A DNA stretch of 64,000 bases from Saprospiraceae bacterium (lineage in GTDB: Bacteria > Bacteroidota > Bacteroidia > Chitinophagales > Saprospiraceae). The DNA lies in NCBI GenBank assembly GCA_016714895.1, contig JADKBV010000004.1:434001-498000 (forward strand). Reading direction: 5' to 3'. Below are positions 25,574-35,136 of this stretch, one piece after another. Each line of letters opens with the position of its first letter. Within the stretch, counting starts at the first letter, position 1. The notes under the pieces are model-generated. The model searched no databases. It worked only from the letters and a program-made list of their open reading frames with translations, and had not been told where the DNA came from. The position numbers were made by a program, and so were the translations under genes.

Positions 25574-27448
25574 TTATTTAACCATTAGTTTTCTGTTAAT
25601 CATTTGATTATCAATTTGGATCTGAATGTGGTACATTCCGGTGTTCAAACCTTCAGTAAGAACCGGGAATATCTGGTCTCCTGAAACATTTCCATATTGT
25701 CTGCTTGAAATAACCTGACCTAATACATTAACTAATGAAATCTGAACTTGTGCATCAGCATTCAGGTTCATTCTTACATAAGTAGCGTCATCAGCAGGAT
25801 TCGGGAAAACAGAAAGATTTTCCAAAACTTTAATATCCTCCACATTAGTATATAATGCATCCGTTTTTGTTCCTCCTACGATTATACCCTGATCATCTGT
25901 TACGAAGATAGCTGCATAAACATTTTTTCCAATACTTGTTGTTGGAATCTCATAAGAGAAATTAAAAGCAACAGATTGCTCATTTGTCACTTCTGCAGGG
26001 ATGGTTTCTGCATTTCCGCTAAAACCAAAAGGCAATGCTCTTGCTACTTCCTGATATACCATTTGAGAAGCCGGTACCGGATTAGGAAGGCTTTCATATC
26101 CACCCATGACACCTTGGGCACCACCTGCATAAGCATTTGCCTGCGCCCATGCCGGACCTGAACCTTTTACATTGTCTTCAAGAACTACGCCAACCACATT
26201 AAACTGAGCTTCTTCGATGTTACCATAAAAAGTAACATTACCGGAAACACTTAATACATTGTTTGTAATGGACTGTGTTGCACTCATTTCAATAGGAGAA
26301 AATTCTTTACTCACTATGGTGGTGTAAAATTCAGGTAAGTCCTGTGGATCCACTTCATAAACTCTGTTGACAGCCACACTCGGATATCCGCTGATATAAT
26401 CTCCGAAAGGGGTATCATATTCATCAAATGCCATAGGGTCATTGTTATGAACCGCGATACCCACAAACTCATTTGGATATTCTTCAGTCATTTTCTCCAT
26501 AAAAACGGCTCCTCTAGGGCACCAAACACACCATGTACCTGTTCCTTCTTCAGCAACCATCTTTCTGGTTATAGATTTACTCAAACCGTAAACAGATGCG
26601 TAACCGAAGTTATTATCAAGTGTTTCGTCAGAAGTACCATTTACCCCAGTGATTTCCAATGCAACATTATATGTTTTTACCTGAGCTGCATTAAATTTCA
26701 GGGTTCCGATATATTGTTGTCCGAAAGCCAGGTTAACACCGTTTACAGTTTCTGTAAAAGTTTCTTCTCCGTTTGACCATTCATACGTAAATGAAGTAAC
26801 CGGATTTAATCCTGTATTCGATACAACAAATTGAACCGTTGACTCTGAACCAACAGGATAATATTTAGTTGTGGTCATTCCTTCTACCAACATGTCAACG
26901 TCTTTCAGATTGACAACCTGAATATCATCAATAGCAAGAATAAACATGTCATTAGAATTGTTTCTGAATGCAATTCTGATATTTTTACCTTCAAATTGAG
27001 ACATATTGATTGATCTTGCTGTAACTTCAGCATTTTCAGCATTCACAGTAAGAATTACTTTTGAAAAATCAGCAATCTCCGAACCTCCGTTTTCTGAAAC
27101 ACGAACTTCATAACCATCTCTGAAGTTTGCATCAAGCGCAAATGCATTCCATAATAAAAAGGTTTTTGGTCCGAAACCTGAAATAACCGGAGTTATCATC
27201 CAGTCATCAGCTCTACCAACAGGCTGAGTCCATGATGTACTAAGTGCAGAAATACCTAAATCGTCATTAGCCGCTCTGAGATTCCATGCATCAACAAGAG
27301 AACCAACATTGGGATGTGGCGGTCTTTTATCCTGATCAATTAAAATCATGTCTCCGAAACCATCTTCGAAGTCTTGTTTGTAAAGTACTTGTGCTGTACT
27401 TAAAGTTTGTAATAATACAAATAGGGAAAGTGTAAAAATAAACCTCAT
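25574..27448 (-). CDS. Omp28-related secreted protein with choice-of-anchor J and T9SS sorting domains
   Basis: The 624 residues run as follows: signal peptide; a choice-of-anchor J-type lectin-like domain (about 25-190, starting YKQDFEDGFGDM); an adhesive Ig-like segment (about 190-285); an Omp28-type thioredoxin-like domain with GTWCVWCPRG near residue 305; and a T9SS type A sorting domain from SVFPNPADD to RKLMVK. The CVWC motif is a redox-type CxxC, so disulfide exchange at the surface is possible but unproven. It has its own promoter and terminator and should be exported by the PorQ-containing T9SS. Confidence 0.88.
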   Translation of the reverse strand: MRFIFTLSLFVLLQTLSTAQVLYKQDFEDGFGDMILIDQDKRPPHPNVGSLVDAWNLRAANDDLGISALSTSWTQPVGRADDWMITPVISGFGPKTFLLWNAFALDANFRDGYEVRVSENGGSEIADFSKVILTVNAENAEVTARSINMSQFEGKNIRIAFRNNSNDMFILAIDDIQVVNLKDVDMLVEGMTTTKYYPVGSESTVQFVVSNTGLNPVTSFTYEWSNGEETFTETVNGVNLAFGQQYIGTLKFNAAQVKTYNVALEITGVNGTSDETLDNNFGYASVYGLSKSITRKMVAEEGTGTWCVWCPRGAVFMEKMTEEYPNEFVGIAVHNNDPMAFDEYDTPFGDYISGYPSVAVNRVYEVDPQDLPEFYTTIVSKEFSPIEMSATQSITNNVLSVSGNVTFYGNIEEAQFNVVGVVLEDNVKGSGPAWAQANAYAGGAQGVMGGYESLPNPVPASQMVYQEVARALPFGFSGNAETIPAEVTNEQSVAFNFSYEIPTTSIGKNVYAAIFVTDDQGIIVGGTKTDALYTNVEDIKVLENLSVFPNPADDATYVRMNLNADAQVQISLVNVLGQVISSRQYGNVSGDQIFPVLTEGLNTGMYHIQIQIDNQMINRKLMVK

Positions 27449-27485
27449 TGAAATTGTTGTTACGTTAAAAAATAGAATACGAGGC

Positions 27486-27493
27486 CAAAAGTA
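27486..27493 (-). promoter_or_regulatory. -7 element TACTTTTG of the Omp28-like gene
   Basis: TACTTTTG on the minus strand matches TAnnTTTG and lies about 38 bases upstream of the ATG at 27,448. It is identical to the element of the beta-helix lipoprotein gene. Confidence 0.6.
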
Positions 27494-27647
27494 CTGTTTT
27501 CCAAGAATTTACATAACTTTTCTGCTACAATTGTCGGTAACGGGACAAAAATCAAGATTTTGACTATTAAATTACGTAAAATTGACACCTCTTTTTTGCA
27601 ACAAAACAGACCGGAATTCCATTTTTATGATACGCTAATCACATAAA

Positions 27648-28208
27648 ATGAAATATCTCATTGTAGGTCTGGGCAATCCGGGCTCCGAATATACTCATAC
27701 GAGACACAACATAGGTTTTGACATCGTGACTCAGGCCGCACATGAAACAGGTGGAGTGTTTAAAACGGATACTTTGGTAGAAATAGCAGAAGGAAAATGG
27801 AAAAGCAGGACGCTTGTTTTTATCAAACCAACTACCTACATGAATCTCAGCGGTAAAGCAGTTCAATACTGGCTGCAAAAATTAAAAATTCCTATTGAAA
27901 ATCTGATGGTTATTGTAGATGATATTCATCTGGATTTGGGAAAACTACGTCTCAGAGATAAAGGAAGTGATGGTGGACATAACGGACTCAAAGATATTCA
28001 GGCAAAACTCGGGCATTCAAATTACATCAGACTCCGTGTAGGGGTGGGAAAAGATTTTTTTCCGGGCCAGCAAGTTGCTTATGTTTTAGGAAAATGGAAA
28101 AATGATGAAAAAGAGGATGTAGATGTTATGATACAAAAAAGTATTACAGCTATAAAAAACTTTACAACAATGGGTTTGAAATTGACGACTGATCAATTAA
28201 ACCGTTAA
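27648..28208 (+). CDS. pth: Peptidyl-tRNA hydrolase
   Basis: Pth releases peptides from peptidyl-tRNAs that dissociate from ribosomes. The 186 residues fit the bacterial family. Visible signatures are LIVGLGNPGSEYTHTRHNIGFD with the catalytic His near residue 20, KPTTYMNLSG near 63-72, VIVDDIHLDLGKLRLRDKGSDGGHNGLKD near 86-114 and YIRLRVGVG. The gene is monocistronic and divergent from the Omp28-like gene. Confidence 0.97.
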   Translation: MKYLIVGLGNPGSEYTHTRHNIGFDIVTQAAHETGGVFKTDTLVEIAEGKWKSRTLVFIKPTTYMNLSGKAVQYWLQKLKIPIENLMVIVDDIHLDLGKLRLRDKGSDGGHNGLKDIQAKLGHSNYIRLRVGVGKDFFPGQQVAYVLGKWKNDEKEDVDVMIQKSITAIKNFTTMGLKLTTDQLNR

Positions 28209-28216
28209 TTCAGAAT

Positions 28217-28918
28217 TTAATTCTTACAGGTCAACAACAATTCACTACCGAACACCCTCCTCATTTCATAAATCAAAGGTATTTTTGACTTATTATTAAA
28301 ACCGTTGTCAATCATGGCATAAACAAATAAATCCTTTTTGGTTTGATTTGTATCTGCTTTCCCGGTAATGATGGTCAGAAAGGGTTTAACAACATTCGAC
28401 TTTGATGCTTTAAATGATGGTTGGCATTTTTTATTTTTGCCTCTGTATTCTGTATAGGAATCCAGATATACGATTTGTTTGTTTTCAAATGTTGAACCAA
28501 CCCTGCCTGAAAATATCCATAATAATTTAGCGTCCCTTTGATTTCTGCCCGAAATGCTTTTCAACAAAACTTTAGAACCTTCTGCAGGCTCGCCATTTTC
28601 TGTTAAAGTTTGAATATAAACTTCCATTTTATACCATGAATCTTCGATAAATGAATAATCATTGTGATAAACATCTGCTTTAGCACCAACATTAAACAGA
28701 TATTTTTTTAAAATCGTGCTGTCAGACAACAATAATGTTGTATTGATATTGTTTTTAAATATATCGTATGGTTTTAGATTAAATTCATACTTGTTCCATT
28801 TCCAATAGTCAAGACCTGTTTTATTTTGAATGATACTATCTTCAGGAATCTCAAAATATTTTGGACTGCAAGCACCCACGCACACTAAAATAAAGCCAAA
28901 AAAAATAAAATGTTTCAT
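28217..28918 (-). CDS. Uncharacterised lipoprotein
   Basis: The 233-residue protein has a lipoprotein signal peptide ending in CVGACSPKYF. The rest is mixed alpha/beta with many Lys, Asn and Tyr residues, and includes the charged stretch YRGKNKKCQPSFKASKS near residue 165. I recognise no domain. It lies tail to tail with pth (8 bases between stops) and 97 bases downstream of the leftward envelope protein gene at 29,016, possibly in one transcript with it. Confidence 0.7.
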   Translation of the reverse strand: MKHFIFFGFILVCVGACSPKYFEIPEDSIIQNKTGLDYWKWNKYEFNLKPYDIFKNNINTTLLLSDSTILKKYLFNVGAKADVYHNDYSFIEDSWYKMEVYIQTLTENGEPAEGSKVLLKSISGRNQRDAKLLWIFSGRVGSTFENKQIVYLDSYTEYRGKNKKCQPSFKASKSNVVKPFLTIITGKADTNQTKKDLFVYAMIDNGFNNKSKIPLIYEMRRVFGSELLLTCKN

Positions 28919-29015
28919 CTGTATATTTTTATATTTTCATAACCACATCGAATTTTGATAAAAAATCAATCATCTCCGTTTGTGCCGCATAAACTATGAC
29001 TATTTTAAACCGGTA

Positions 29016-30083
29016 TCATGGATTCAATAAGTTTTGATTATACTCAAACAATAATTGTAATCTGGTCAGGTTTCGGTTTGGGTGTATCGGTGCTTTGGTC
29101 AAAATGTGTATGATGTCCTGCAAGGCATAATATCTTTCTTTTTTCGTTGATCTCAAAGAACCGATCATTCCGAAACCTCCGCCTACAAACTCATCAAAAC
29201 GGTACATAACCCTGTATTGGGAGGCATTAAAATCATATCTTGTATTACCCGATGCACTGAGTAATGCCTTTTTTTCGTTCAAAGAAAATGCATATATACT
29301 GTCAATTGAGCTATCATAAATATCATAATCCTGCAGATCTACCCCTAAAATGCCCTGAAGTTCGTAAAGTCCCCGCTTATACCCGGTAAATTGGTCAAAA
29401 GTACATTCCACACGGTTAAATGGATTCTGAAAGGTATCTCTTGTTGCATGAAGATACAACATAAGACCTCCTGTCCAATATCTGTCAAAAGAATCTCCCA
29501 GTCCCAACCAACTGAAAAAAGGACCTCCGTCGTTATAATAAGTCAAAGAAAAGTTATCTGCTGTAAATGAAAAAGTTCCGTTGGTTTGATTTCGTTTGTA
29601 ATTATTCATGATAAAATTGACACCTACCATCGTCGCATATTTATAACGGTGTTTTATATTATAAAACGGCAGATTGTTGATACTTTGTAATTGTTTGTAG
29701 TAAAGTGTATCTCCCCATCCTGTGCCCAACGTTATATTGGTTGTCCAATCTATCTGATTGTCCTGAAAACCCAGATTCAGACTGTTTCCCAATGATTTAT
29801 TATAAATTCCTAAAGAAGTGCCAAAATTGAACAACCCTTTCGATTGCCCGATAAAATTTAATTCGGCATTGTAATTCATGCCAATAAAAGCCCGTATTCC
29901 GGGAAATGCCTTATGAAAGATCTTCTTTGAGTTAAAGTTTAATGACACATTGATGCCGGAGGAAACTGTAAACTGTTGCTTTAATAATTGTGCCCGGGCA
30001 TCGTGAACACAAAACATCAGAATCAATAAAAACAGGGTTTGAATGATTGAAAACTTAATCTCTTTTAATGTATTTTTTATCAT
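29016..30083 (-). CDS. Predicted outer-membrane beta-barrel protein (polymorphic toxin type 23-like region)
   Basis: The 355-residue protein has a signal peptide (IIQTLFLLILMFCVHDARA) and many short amphipathic strands. The stretch FSLTYYNDGGPF, followed by LGLGDSFDRYWTGG and FTGYKRG near residues 180-255, resembles what I remember of the polymorphic toxin type 23 family. That domain is beta-rich and usually sits at the end of large RHS-type toxins. Here it stands alone behind a signal peptide with no delivery module, so a structural barrel role is at least as likely. Confidence 0.5.
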   Translation of the reverse strand: MIKNTLKEIKFSIIQTLFLLILMFCVHDARAQLLKQQFTVSSGINVSLNFNSKKIFHKAFPGIRAFIGMNYNAELNFIGQSKGLFNFGTSLGIYNKSLGNSLNLGFQDNQIDWTTNITLGTGWGDTLYYKQLQSINNLPFYNIKHRYKYATMVGVNFIMNNYKRNQTNGTFSFTADNFSLTYYNDGGPFFSWLGLGDSFDRYWTGGLMLYLHATRDTFQNPFNRVECTFDQFTGYKRGLYELQGILGVDLQDYDIYDSSIDSIYAFSLNEKKALLSASGNTRYDFNASQYRVMYRFDEFVGGGFGMIGSLRSTKKERYYALQDIIHILTKAPIHPNRNLTRLQLLFEYNQNLLNP

Positions 30084-30362
30084 AAAAAATGGTTTGAATA
30101 AATTTACACTCTTTTCTGTTTTTAAACCCTCTCAAAACCCATCGACAAATTTGTATAAGATTTTACAAAAAAATCAAATACAAATAATATTTCATTTTGC
30201 CTTCATCATACTTTACAAAATTAGAATTCCCGATTACAATATAAAGTTATAAAGCAAAGTATAATACTTGCAAATATACGAAATAAATTAATTGCTGTAT
30301 ATTTTTCCAAAATTAATTGAAAAAAGTTTAAGAACACCAAACTTGTGAATCCTTAGGTGGAC

Positions 30363-33300
30363 TTATTCGTTTAAGACAGAACAATTTCCTGTCAGCTCAA
30401 GAATAGCCCCTGTCCTGTTATTAATGGTCGTGAAAGGTGTTGCAGCAAAGTTGTAAAGAATAACATCATTCAAAATAAGTTTTCCGCGATTGTCAATTCC
30501 TCCTATTGCACTGTTTACTGCATGAATGTGAAGTCCTTTAATTCTCAAACCGTCACCATTGGTGGTGTTTAAAACAGAAATAAGCGGATTGGTCGATTGA
30601 GATTTAATATGGATGTTTCTGGAAATATCTGCCTCAATCACAATGTCGTTGGTAATGTTCAGACTTTGAAGTCCCAGCTGTATGGTATCATTATCAAGCT
30701 GGGCTGCAAAACGGATGGTATCTCCCGGAAGAGCGCATTGTACAGCATCATACAAAGAACCGGCTCCTTTTGGAAAAGGATTGTCAACCACCAATCTGCA
30801 AAAATCATTCAAACAAGTTTTGATTCCCCAGCTATTAAGGCTGCCTCCGTCATCATTAAATATATCCTGAACCTGTAATCTCCATTGCCCGGTAACCAAA
30901 AGATTTGTAAAAGAATTTAAAGAATTTGTTGGCCTGTAACTCCCGCCGTTTGTTGGCGGACACGGCCACGAACCGACAGGTGCCTGTTGATCAAAATTGA
31001 TGTTAAAATCATCCTCGCCATCGCAAGGCCGATCCCAAATAATCACCGAAGTGCCGCCAGGAGCAAAGAGGGTAAATCTAAGATCATCTACATAAGTGTG
31101 AGTGCCCGTCAGATTAAGAACATCCAAATCCGTTATAGTTCCTTTATCAGAAATCTGTCTGAAAGAATTAATAGTCGGCGTTCCTGTAGGAGGAATGGTT
31201 ATAGGAAGGTCTTGTGCACCATAAAAATAACAGGATTCGGTCGAAAAGCTATTTACATCTGACCAGGTGCCTGTTATACAATCATTTTTGGCCCTTACTC
31301 TCCAAAAATATTCACTGCCCCCTTCAAGAAATTGAGCAAAACCAAAAGATGTTCCGGGAACATTCAGATTTTCCAGGACGACCTCAGAAAAATCCTCAGT
31401 TCTTGTTAATTGCAGTTCGTACGCACTTGCTCCGGACACAGATGTCCATGTAAAAACAGGTTTTAATCCTATATCCACGGAATTATCCGTTGGAAATGTC
31501 AATCCCGGAACTCCTGACAAGGTACTGTTGTTGCTGATAATGGTAACATTGGTGTTTTTGTTGATACTTCCACTGACACCATTGATGTTTTGATTAGTGG
31601 TCCCTACAGGTGCAGATACATTTGTAATGGTAAGGATAGAAGTATTGTTGGGAAGCACAGGATTTATACTAAAATTTGCAGTGTATCCTGCCGGCAGACC
31701 GGGCAGGGATAAAGTAACCGGATTAGAAAATCCCAAAATCCCCCCTACCGACACATCAAATGTATTGGATTGACCCTGACAAATCGTTTGACTTATCGGA
31801 TTTGCGGTAAGCGTAAAAGTAGCAGCCCCCGGTGAAACGGTGATATTTGTATTGTTGATATCAAAAAATATATTTCCGACTCCTTTTACCATGATTCGCC
31901 CCAAAGTTGTGGTCAAAGCTGGTACAGTAATCTCAAAACTCCCGGAATTAGGTGCATTACTTTCTAAAACAACCGGAAAAGTCTGGCCACCATCGGTTGA
32001 AAACAAAATCTCCACATTATTACAATTGATACCGTTTCCGGTTGTCCCGGCAACATCCCAGGTTATGGTCGCCAACTGACCTTCCAACCACGTTGTCGGT
32101 GTATTCTGAGATGTAACTACAAAAGGTCCTGCTGCAGCCACCGTCGTAACTGTCAGGTTTATCTCTGAATTGCAGGACGCAGTACTGTTTTCCGAAATAT
32201 CTCTCACTACTCCGCGAAAACTCAAGTTTCTTCCTATTGAAGGTACAACTTCCCAGGTGTTTGCGGTATTGCCTGCCAATATCGTACTTTTATTAGGAAA
32301 AAAACGTGTCGGCGATAATGTATAAAGAATACTTCTGAAGGTAGGCCCTCCTGTATTTGTTGACACCGGTGGCATCGTGGCTACCTGGTTGTCCATTTGT
32401 TCCCAGGCATATACCAAATCGTCTCCATCAGGATCTGATGCCTGAAGAGTCAACGCAAAGGGTGTGGATCTGGGAATCACATAATTTGGTTGGGAAGTAA
32501 CCAGAGGAGGAGAATTATTAAAACCCGGAACAAAATTATCACAGTTGCCTCCGTTACCCAATAAAAAGTTTTTTATTTCCTGAAGGCTGTACGCATGAAA
32601 ATAGGCATCACTGTTTGACTGAACATTCGGCGCACAAATGCCGGCGTAGCCCATGATCGAGGAAGCACTTCCGGGTTCGCGTGCTGCAGCTGCCACCCGG
32701 TTACAATTATTGTTTTGGGTGTGATTTCCTCCAAACTGATGCCCCATTTCGTGAGCCACATAATCGATATAAAAAGGATCATTGACCGGAGCCGTTGAGG
32801 TTGTGACGCCTCTCGCTTTATTATTTACGGAACAAACCGATCCCAGAGAAGCTACACCGTTATTGCCTAAAGCTCCGAACACATGTCCGATGTCGTAATT
32901 GGCAGAGCCGATCACATTAGTGCATGTTGTTTGGTTTTCTCCCAACATGGTGGATGCATTGGTCGCCGTGTAAGGATCCGTTGTCGGGTCATAATAAAAA
33001 ATCTGCGTATTATTGGCAACTAATATCAAGCGGACTGCAATCTCTGATTCATACACCTCATTGATACGGTTGATTCCTGTCGTTACTGCAGAAAGGACCA
33101 ATCCGGACTGACCGGGATTAAATGCGCCAAAATATCTGCTGTATTCACCTGTAGTGGCTTGTGCCAACCTGTAACTTCTGAACTGACAATCACCTATTCT
33201 CAAACCGGAAGCCTGCTCATTTTTATGTTCTCTCAAAAATTCGTCATCAACCAAACATCCCCAGGAAGGGATTTTTTTATAGTCTTTTTTGTAGTACACA

Positions 33301-33761
33301 ATTCTGGTGTTTTTATCTCCCCTTTGAAAATGGTCAATAAATATTTTATCATTTTCAGGTGAAGAAATCACCGCTCTGAATCCTTGTTCTGTATAATCGA
33401 TTCTGATTCTGCATGCTTTGGTGGTAGTTGAAATACCATGAAATGTTCGTATATCAGGATATTGTACCTGCAAACCTTCTTCCATCATGGCATATCGCAC
33501 AATCCGGAATGTTTCCGTTTTTCCATCAGGTAAACCAATATGTAATTCGGTTTTTGAGTTTTTTACGCCGGTTATTTCATCCGGTGCTGACCATAATATT
33601 TGTTTTATTTGTTCATCATCGACCCGGTATAACGTATATTTTATGGGTGTTATATCCTGAATACCAGATATTGAAATATCTTCTTTTTTTATTTCATTCC
33701 ATTGTTGCCCAAACAAAGAAAGTTGGAAAAAAAACATGATAAACAGAGTGGCGATCCGCAT
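30363..33761 (-). CDS. Secreted reprolysin-type (M12B-like) metalloprotease with P-domain
   Basis: The 1132-residue protein begins with a signal peptide and propeptide. Zinc-protease residues are in HEMGHQFGGNH near residue 337 (HExxHxxxxxH) with a Met-turn SIMGYAGIC about 25 residues later. A fibronectin/Ig-like region, a Kre9/PKD-like part near 550-750, a second Fn3-like domain (PVFTWTSVSGASAYELQL) and a proprotein-convertase P-domain (TDLDVLNLTGTHTYVDDLRFTL) follow. The end is beta-helix-like (GLRIKGLHIHAVNSAIGG) and stops at SVLNE without a recognisable T9SS sorting domain, which is odd for such a protein. Confidence 0.88.
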   Translation of the reverse strand: MRIATLFIMFFFQLSLFGQQWNEIKKEDISISGIQDITPIKYTLYRVDDEQIKQILWSAPDEITGVKNSKTELHIGLPDGKTETFRIVRYAMMEEGLQVQYPDIRTFHGISTTTKACRIRIDYTEQGFRAVISSPENDKIFIDHFQRGDKNTRIVYYKKDYKKIPSWGCLVDDEFLREHKNEQASGLRIGDCQFRSYRLAQATTGEYSRYFGAFNPGQSGLVLSAVTTGINRINEVYESEIAVRLILVANNTQIFYYDPTTDPYTATNASTMLGENQTTCTNVIGSANYDIGHVFGALGNNGVASLGSVCSVNNKARGVTTSTAPVNDPFYIDYVAHEMGHQFGGNHTQNNNCNRVAAAAREPGSASSIMGYAGICAPNVQSNSDAYFHAYSLQEIKNFLLGNGGNCDNFVPGFNNSPPLVTSQPNYVIPRSTPFALTLQASDPDGDDLVYAWEQMDNQVATMPPVSTNTGGPTFRSILYTLSPTRFFPNKSTILAGNTANTWEVVPSIGRNLSFRGVVRDISENSTASCNSEINLTVTTVAAAGPFVVTSQNTPTTWLEGQLATITWDVAGTTGNGINCNNVEILFSTDGGQTFPVVLESNAPNSGSFEITVPALTTTLGRIMVKGVGNIFFDINNTNITVSPGAATFTLTANPISQTICQGQSNTFDVSVGGILGFSNPVTLSLPGLPAGYTANFSINPVLPNNTSILTITNVSAPVGTTNQNINGVSGSINKNTNVTIISNNSTLSGVPGLTFPTDNSVDIGLKPVFTWTSVSGASAYELQLTRTEDFSEVVLENLNVPGTSFGFAQFLEGGSEYFWRVRAKNDCITGTWSDVNSFSTESCYFYGAQDLPITIPPTGTPTINSFRQISDKGTITDLDVLNLTGTHTYVDDLRFTLFAPGGTSVIIWDRPCDGEDDFNINFDQQAPVGSWPCPPTNGGSYRPTNSLNSFTNLLVTGQWRLQVQDIFNDDGGSLNSWGIKTCLNDFCRLVVDNPFPKGAGSLYDAVQCALPGDTIRFAAQLDNDTIQLGLQSLNITNDIVIEADISRNIHIKSQSTNPLISVLNTTNGDGLRIKGLHIHAVNSAIGGIDNRGKLILNDVILYNFAATPFTTINNRTGAILELTGNCSVLNE

Positions 33762-33892
33762 GTAAAATGGTTAAAATGGTTAATTTGTAACGTACAAAAC
33801 TCCTGATTAGAAGGTCTGATACCTATTTCGACAATTAAAATTAATTCGTAAAACGTTTTTTCAGATTCTTTGTTTATAATCAAAATCGAAAC

Positions 33893-35032
33893 ATGAAGAT
33901 TGGTATAGTTTGTTACCCAACTTTTGGAGGGAGCGGTGTGGTAGCCACAGAATTGGGTATAGGTCTTGCAGGATTGGGTCACGAAGTTCATTTCATTACC
34001 TACAAAAGACCTGTAAGATTAACCAGTTTTTATCCGAATATATTTTTTCATGAAGTGGCTTCCCTTGAGTATCCGCTTTTTGAATATGCGCCTTATGAAT
34101 CTTCTCTGGCCAGCAAATTGGTAGATGTGGTCAGATTTGAAAAACTGGATATCCTTCATGTTCATTATGCTATCCCTCACGCAGCAGTAGCATACATGGC
34201 CAAACAAATATTAAAGGAACAAGGCATCACACTGCCTGTCATTACAACCCTGCACGGAACCGATATCACCCTGGTAGGTGCCGACAAATCCTTTTCTCCG
34301 GTAGTAGAATTCAGTATCAATCAATCAGATGGTGTCACCGCCGTGTCCAATCATTTAAAAGAAGAAACACTTGAAAATTTTTCTATTACCACACCGATCA
34401 AAGTGATACCAAATTTTATCGACTTCAAACGATTCAAAAAAACCAATAAAGACCATTTTCGTAAAGCGATTGCCCCGGATGACGAAAAAATATTGATCCA
34501 CATTTCAAATTTCCGTAAGGTAAAACGGGTAGAAGACGTGTTGAAAGTATTTAAATCTGTTCACGAAAAAATACCTTCAAAACTTTTGTTGATCGGTGAT
34601 GGTCCGGAAAGAACACATCTGGAAGAATTATGTCGTGCATGGCATCTTTGTGATGAAGTAAGATTTTTGGGTAAACAGGAAGCCGTCGACGAATTACTGG
34701 CTATTTCTGACATCTTTTTACTTCCGTCAGAAAATGAAAGTTTTGGTTTGGCTGCTTTAGAAGCTATGGCCTGTGAAGTTCCTGTGATTTCTTCCAATAC
34801 CGGTGGGATTCCTGAAGTCAACATCCATGGTGAAACCGGTTATTTATGCGAAATCGGAGATGTGGATACCATGGCGGCTTATTGTATTGAATTGCTTTCT
34901 GATGACGAAAAATTAAAAACATTCAGAAAAAATGCTTTTGCACATGCCCACAATTTTGATATCACCGCTTTATTGCCCGAATATGTAAACTATTACGAAG
35001 AAATCATTGAGCTGGTGAACCAAAAGGTTTAA
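33893..35032 (+). CDS. bshA: N-acetyl-alpha-D-glucosaminyl L-malate synthase BshA
   Basis: BshA is a GT4 glycosyltransferase that joins GlcNAc from UDP-GlcNAc to L-malate, the first step of bacillithiol synthesis. The 379 residues start with the family signature MKIGIVCYPTFGGSGVVATELG and contain HVHYAIPHA, TTLHGTDITLVG and the C-terminal GT4 motif PSENESFGLAALEAMACEVPVI with the catalytic glutamates. bshB and bshC are not in the window. Its terminator hairpin starts within the last codons. Confidence 0.96.
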   Translation: MKIGIVCYPTFGGSGVVATELGIGLAGLGHEVHFITYKRPVRLTSFYPNIFFHEVASLEYPLFEYAPYESSLASKLVDVVRFEKLDILHVHYAIPHAAVAYMAKQILKEQGITLPVITTLHGTDITLVGADKSFSPVVEFSINQSDGVTAVSNHLKEETLENFSITTPIKVIPNFIDFKRFKKTNKDHFRKAIAPDDEKILIHISNFRKVKRVEDVLKVFKSVHEKIPSKLLLIGDGPERTHLEELCRAWHLCDEVRFLGKQEAVDELLAISDIFLLPSENESFGLAALEAMACEVPVISSNTGGIPEVNIHGETGYLCEIGDVDTMAAYCIELLSDDEKLKTFRKNAFAHAHNFDITALLPEYVNYYEEIIELVNQKV

Positions 35033-35051
35033 ACAAGAACCAGCTTTTTTT
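35010..35051 (+). terminator. Rho-independent terminator overlapping the bshA 3' end
   Basis: AGCTGGT at 35010-35016 pairs with ACCAGCT at 35039-35045, with an inner AACC/GGTT hairpin, and a run of seven T follows. The upstream arm lies inside the last codons of bshA, so the terminator and coding end overlap. Confidence 0.85.
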
Positions 35052-35136
35052 CGTTTAATCAGGACAATAGTTATAATCTTTCCCCAAGAGGTATTTTTTT
35101 GTAATTTTACGTCTTCATTCTTCAGATATTTTTGAA

